A DNA stretch of 64,000 nt from Ignavibacteriaceae bacterium. Lineage in GTDB: Bacteria; Bacteroidota; Ignavibacteria; Ignavibacteriales; Ignavibacteriaceae. The stretch covers positions 1 to 64,000 of the forward strand of contig JACAFB010000034.1 in assembly GCA_013388545.1 (NCBI GenBank). Direction: 5' to 3'. Positions 62,897 through 64,000 of this stretch are shown here, one piece after another. The notes under the pieces were generated by a model. The model did no database searches. It saw nothing but the letters and a program-made list of their open reading frames with translations, and was not told the DNA's origin. Each line of letters opens with the position of its first letter. Positions within the stretch are counted from its first letter, which is position 1. The translations under genes and the position numbers were made by a program.

Positions 62897-64000
62897 ATGA
62901 AATTGAGATTAACAATTTTTGTTGCGCTGATTTCATTCAGCAATATTATTGCCCAACAGGTTACCGGATTGGCGGGCTGGAATATTTATCTTGATCCCGG
63001 CCATAGCCAGGATGAGAATATGGGAATTTACGGCTACTCTGAGGCCAAAAAAAATTTACGGGTTGGTATGAACCTCAGACAAATGCTTCTCGATTGGACT
63101 GATATAGACACTGCATACATATGTAGAACAAACGACCAGCAACAAGTTTCACTTGGACAGAGAACCGACCAGGCAAACCAGCTTGGCGCAGCCTGGTATC
63201 ATTCAATCCATAGCGATGCTTCTGACTCTCCGGATCCAAACAGCACACTTTTGCTCTGGGGACAATATTCAAACGGACTTGAAAAAATTCCCAATGGCGG
63301 AAAAGCAATGAGTAATGTTATGGTAAAACTTTTAACTGCGGGAATGAGAATTCCGACCAGAGGTTCAGTTGGTGACTGTTCTTTTTACGGCGGCTGTTCA
63401 GGAAGCGGCCCTTACCTTTGGGTGAACAGAGAAACAAATATGCCCTCTGAATTGAGCGAAGCAGGATTTCATACTAATCCAAAACAAAATCAGCTTAATA
63501 TGAATGCATCCTGGAAACGACTTGAAGCTAAAACTTTCTGGTGGTCGATACTCAGATATCATAATATTCAAAGACCATTTGTCGGAACAGTTACAGGAAT
63601 TGTGAAGGACATTGAATCAGGATTAGCAATTAACGGTGCGTTATTAAATTTGAATGGTCAAACAGATACAACTGATACCTGGCAATCATTATTCTACCTT
63701 TACTCAAGTGATCCTAATCTTCTTAGAAATGGTTTTTATTATTTTGAAAATATTCCGCCAGGAACATTCCCTATAAATATTTCTGCTCCCGGATATGAGC
63801 CTTTAATAACCAATGTCACACTTCAGGATACATTTTTTACCTTTAAAGACATCGAGTTGATTTCTACAGTTCCTCCTGTTGTAATCTCAACTTCTCCTGA
63901 AGCAAATGACAGTCTTTATCCGGGATACAATACGCTTTCAATAACATTCAGCAGGCCGATGAATAGAACATCAGTGGAATCAAATATTCAATTTTCCCCG
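62897..64000 (+). CDS. Secreted N-acetylmuramoyl-L-alanine amidase (Amidase_3), C-terminus cut by window edge
   Basis: The ATG at 62897 follows TTGAGGAAAT. The visible 368 residues start with a signal peptide (KLRLTIFVALISFSNIIAQ). A full Amidase_3 zinc site follows: IYLDPGHSQD (first His), GYSEAKKNLRVG (Glu), HSIHSDASDS (second His) and SELSEAGFHTN (catalytic Glu). A carboxypeptidase-regulatory-like domain (GTVTGIVKDIESGLAINGA ... PGYEPLI) and the start of an Ig-like Big_5 domain (VVISTSPEANDSLYPGYNT ... FSRPMN) follow to the window end. It should cleave stem peptides from MurNAc outside the cytoplasm, supplying bare glycan to GHL10 enzymes. Whether a sorting domain follows cannot be seen. 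Confidence 0.92.
   Translation, partial: MKLRLTIFVALISFSNIIAQQVTGLAGWNIYLDPGHSQDENMGIYGYSEAKKNLRVGMNLRQMLLDWTDIDTAYICRTNDQQQVSLGQRTDQANQLGAAWYHSIHSDASDSPDPNSTLLLWGQYSNGLEKIPNGGKAMSNVMVKLLTAGMRIPTRGSVGDCSFYGGCSGSGPYLWVNRETNMPSELSEAGFHTNPKQNQLNMNASWKRLEAKTFWWSILRYHNIQRPFVGTVTGIVKDIESGLAINGALLNLNGQTDTTDTWQSLFYLYSSDPNLLRNGFYYFENIPPGTFPINISAPGYEPLITNVTLQDTFFTFKDIELISTVPPVVISTSPEANDSLYPGYNTLSITFSRPMNRTSVESNIQFSP

Overview
The window is AT-rich and reads like the chromosome of a Gram-negative, gliding-type heterotroph of the Bacteroidota/Chlorobiota side, most likely an Ignavibacteria (Ignavibacteriota) member. The main evidence is the many secreted proteins that end in (or contain) a type IX secretion (T9SS) sorting domain with the signature QNYPNPFNPST, together with PorV/PorQ-family barrels, TonB-dependent receptors with a carboxypeptidase-regulatory-like N-terminus, and exact matches to the Bacteroidota -7 element TAnnTTTG. 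The taxon is inferred. I saw no rRNA, tRNA, CRISPR array, phage or transposase gene.

Layout. (A) 1-9888, minus strand: TonB receptor, T9SS surface partner, PorV-like barrel, two small barrels and two tandem GHL10 glycosidase-like proteins, the last running off the left edge. (B) 9979-11382, minus: a lone T9SS beta-propeller protein with a good terminator. (C) 11542-29669, plus: a metabolic run of transporter, hydantoinase/oxoprolinase-like ATPase, degenerate FAD protein, NanE, FAD oxidoreductase, phosphohexomutase, HAD protein, GH38-like, GH94-like, phosphodiester glycosidase and M19 dipeptidase. (D) 29701-38037, minus: TonB receptor, large surface partner, PorV-like and M23 peptidase. (E) 38189-39844, minus: FG-GAP T9SS protein. 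(F) 39960-44559: murQ facing away from a NagB-PIG-L fusion and a Tat-exported dipeptide epimerase. (G) 44650-60118, minus: TonB receptor, surface partner, RskA-like lipoprotein, PorV-like, IPT lipoprotein, beta-propeller, GHL10 protein and amidase lipoprotein. (H) 60328-64000: glycosyltransferase on minus, TolB-like protein and an amidase cut by the right edge on plus.

How it may work together. The enzyme list fits scavenging of bacterial cell walls: two Amidase_3 proteins and an M23 endopeptidase to free peptides, three GHL10 proteins to cut stripped glycan strands (the activity of E. coli DigH/YddW), a dipeptidase and an L-Ala-D/L-Glu-type epimerase for the peptide part, and MurQ, NanE, a NagB-like fusion and a phosphohexomutase for the amino sugars. 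Three copies of a TonB receptor / T9SS surface protein / PorV-like module, with no SusD anywhere, look like the uptake machinery. I propose a murein (possibly wall-teichoic-acid-linked) utilisation island. The individual families are recognised from sequence; the joint function is inference.

Several proteins carry oddities worth testing: a GH38 protein whose nucleophile Asp is Phe, a NagB domain whose relay Glu is Val, a golvesin-type domain inside an amidase, a T9SS-type domain in the N-terminal half of the dipeptidase, and repeat-derived sequence inside or in front of coding regions.
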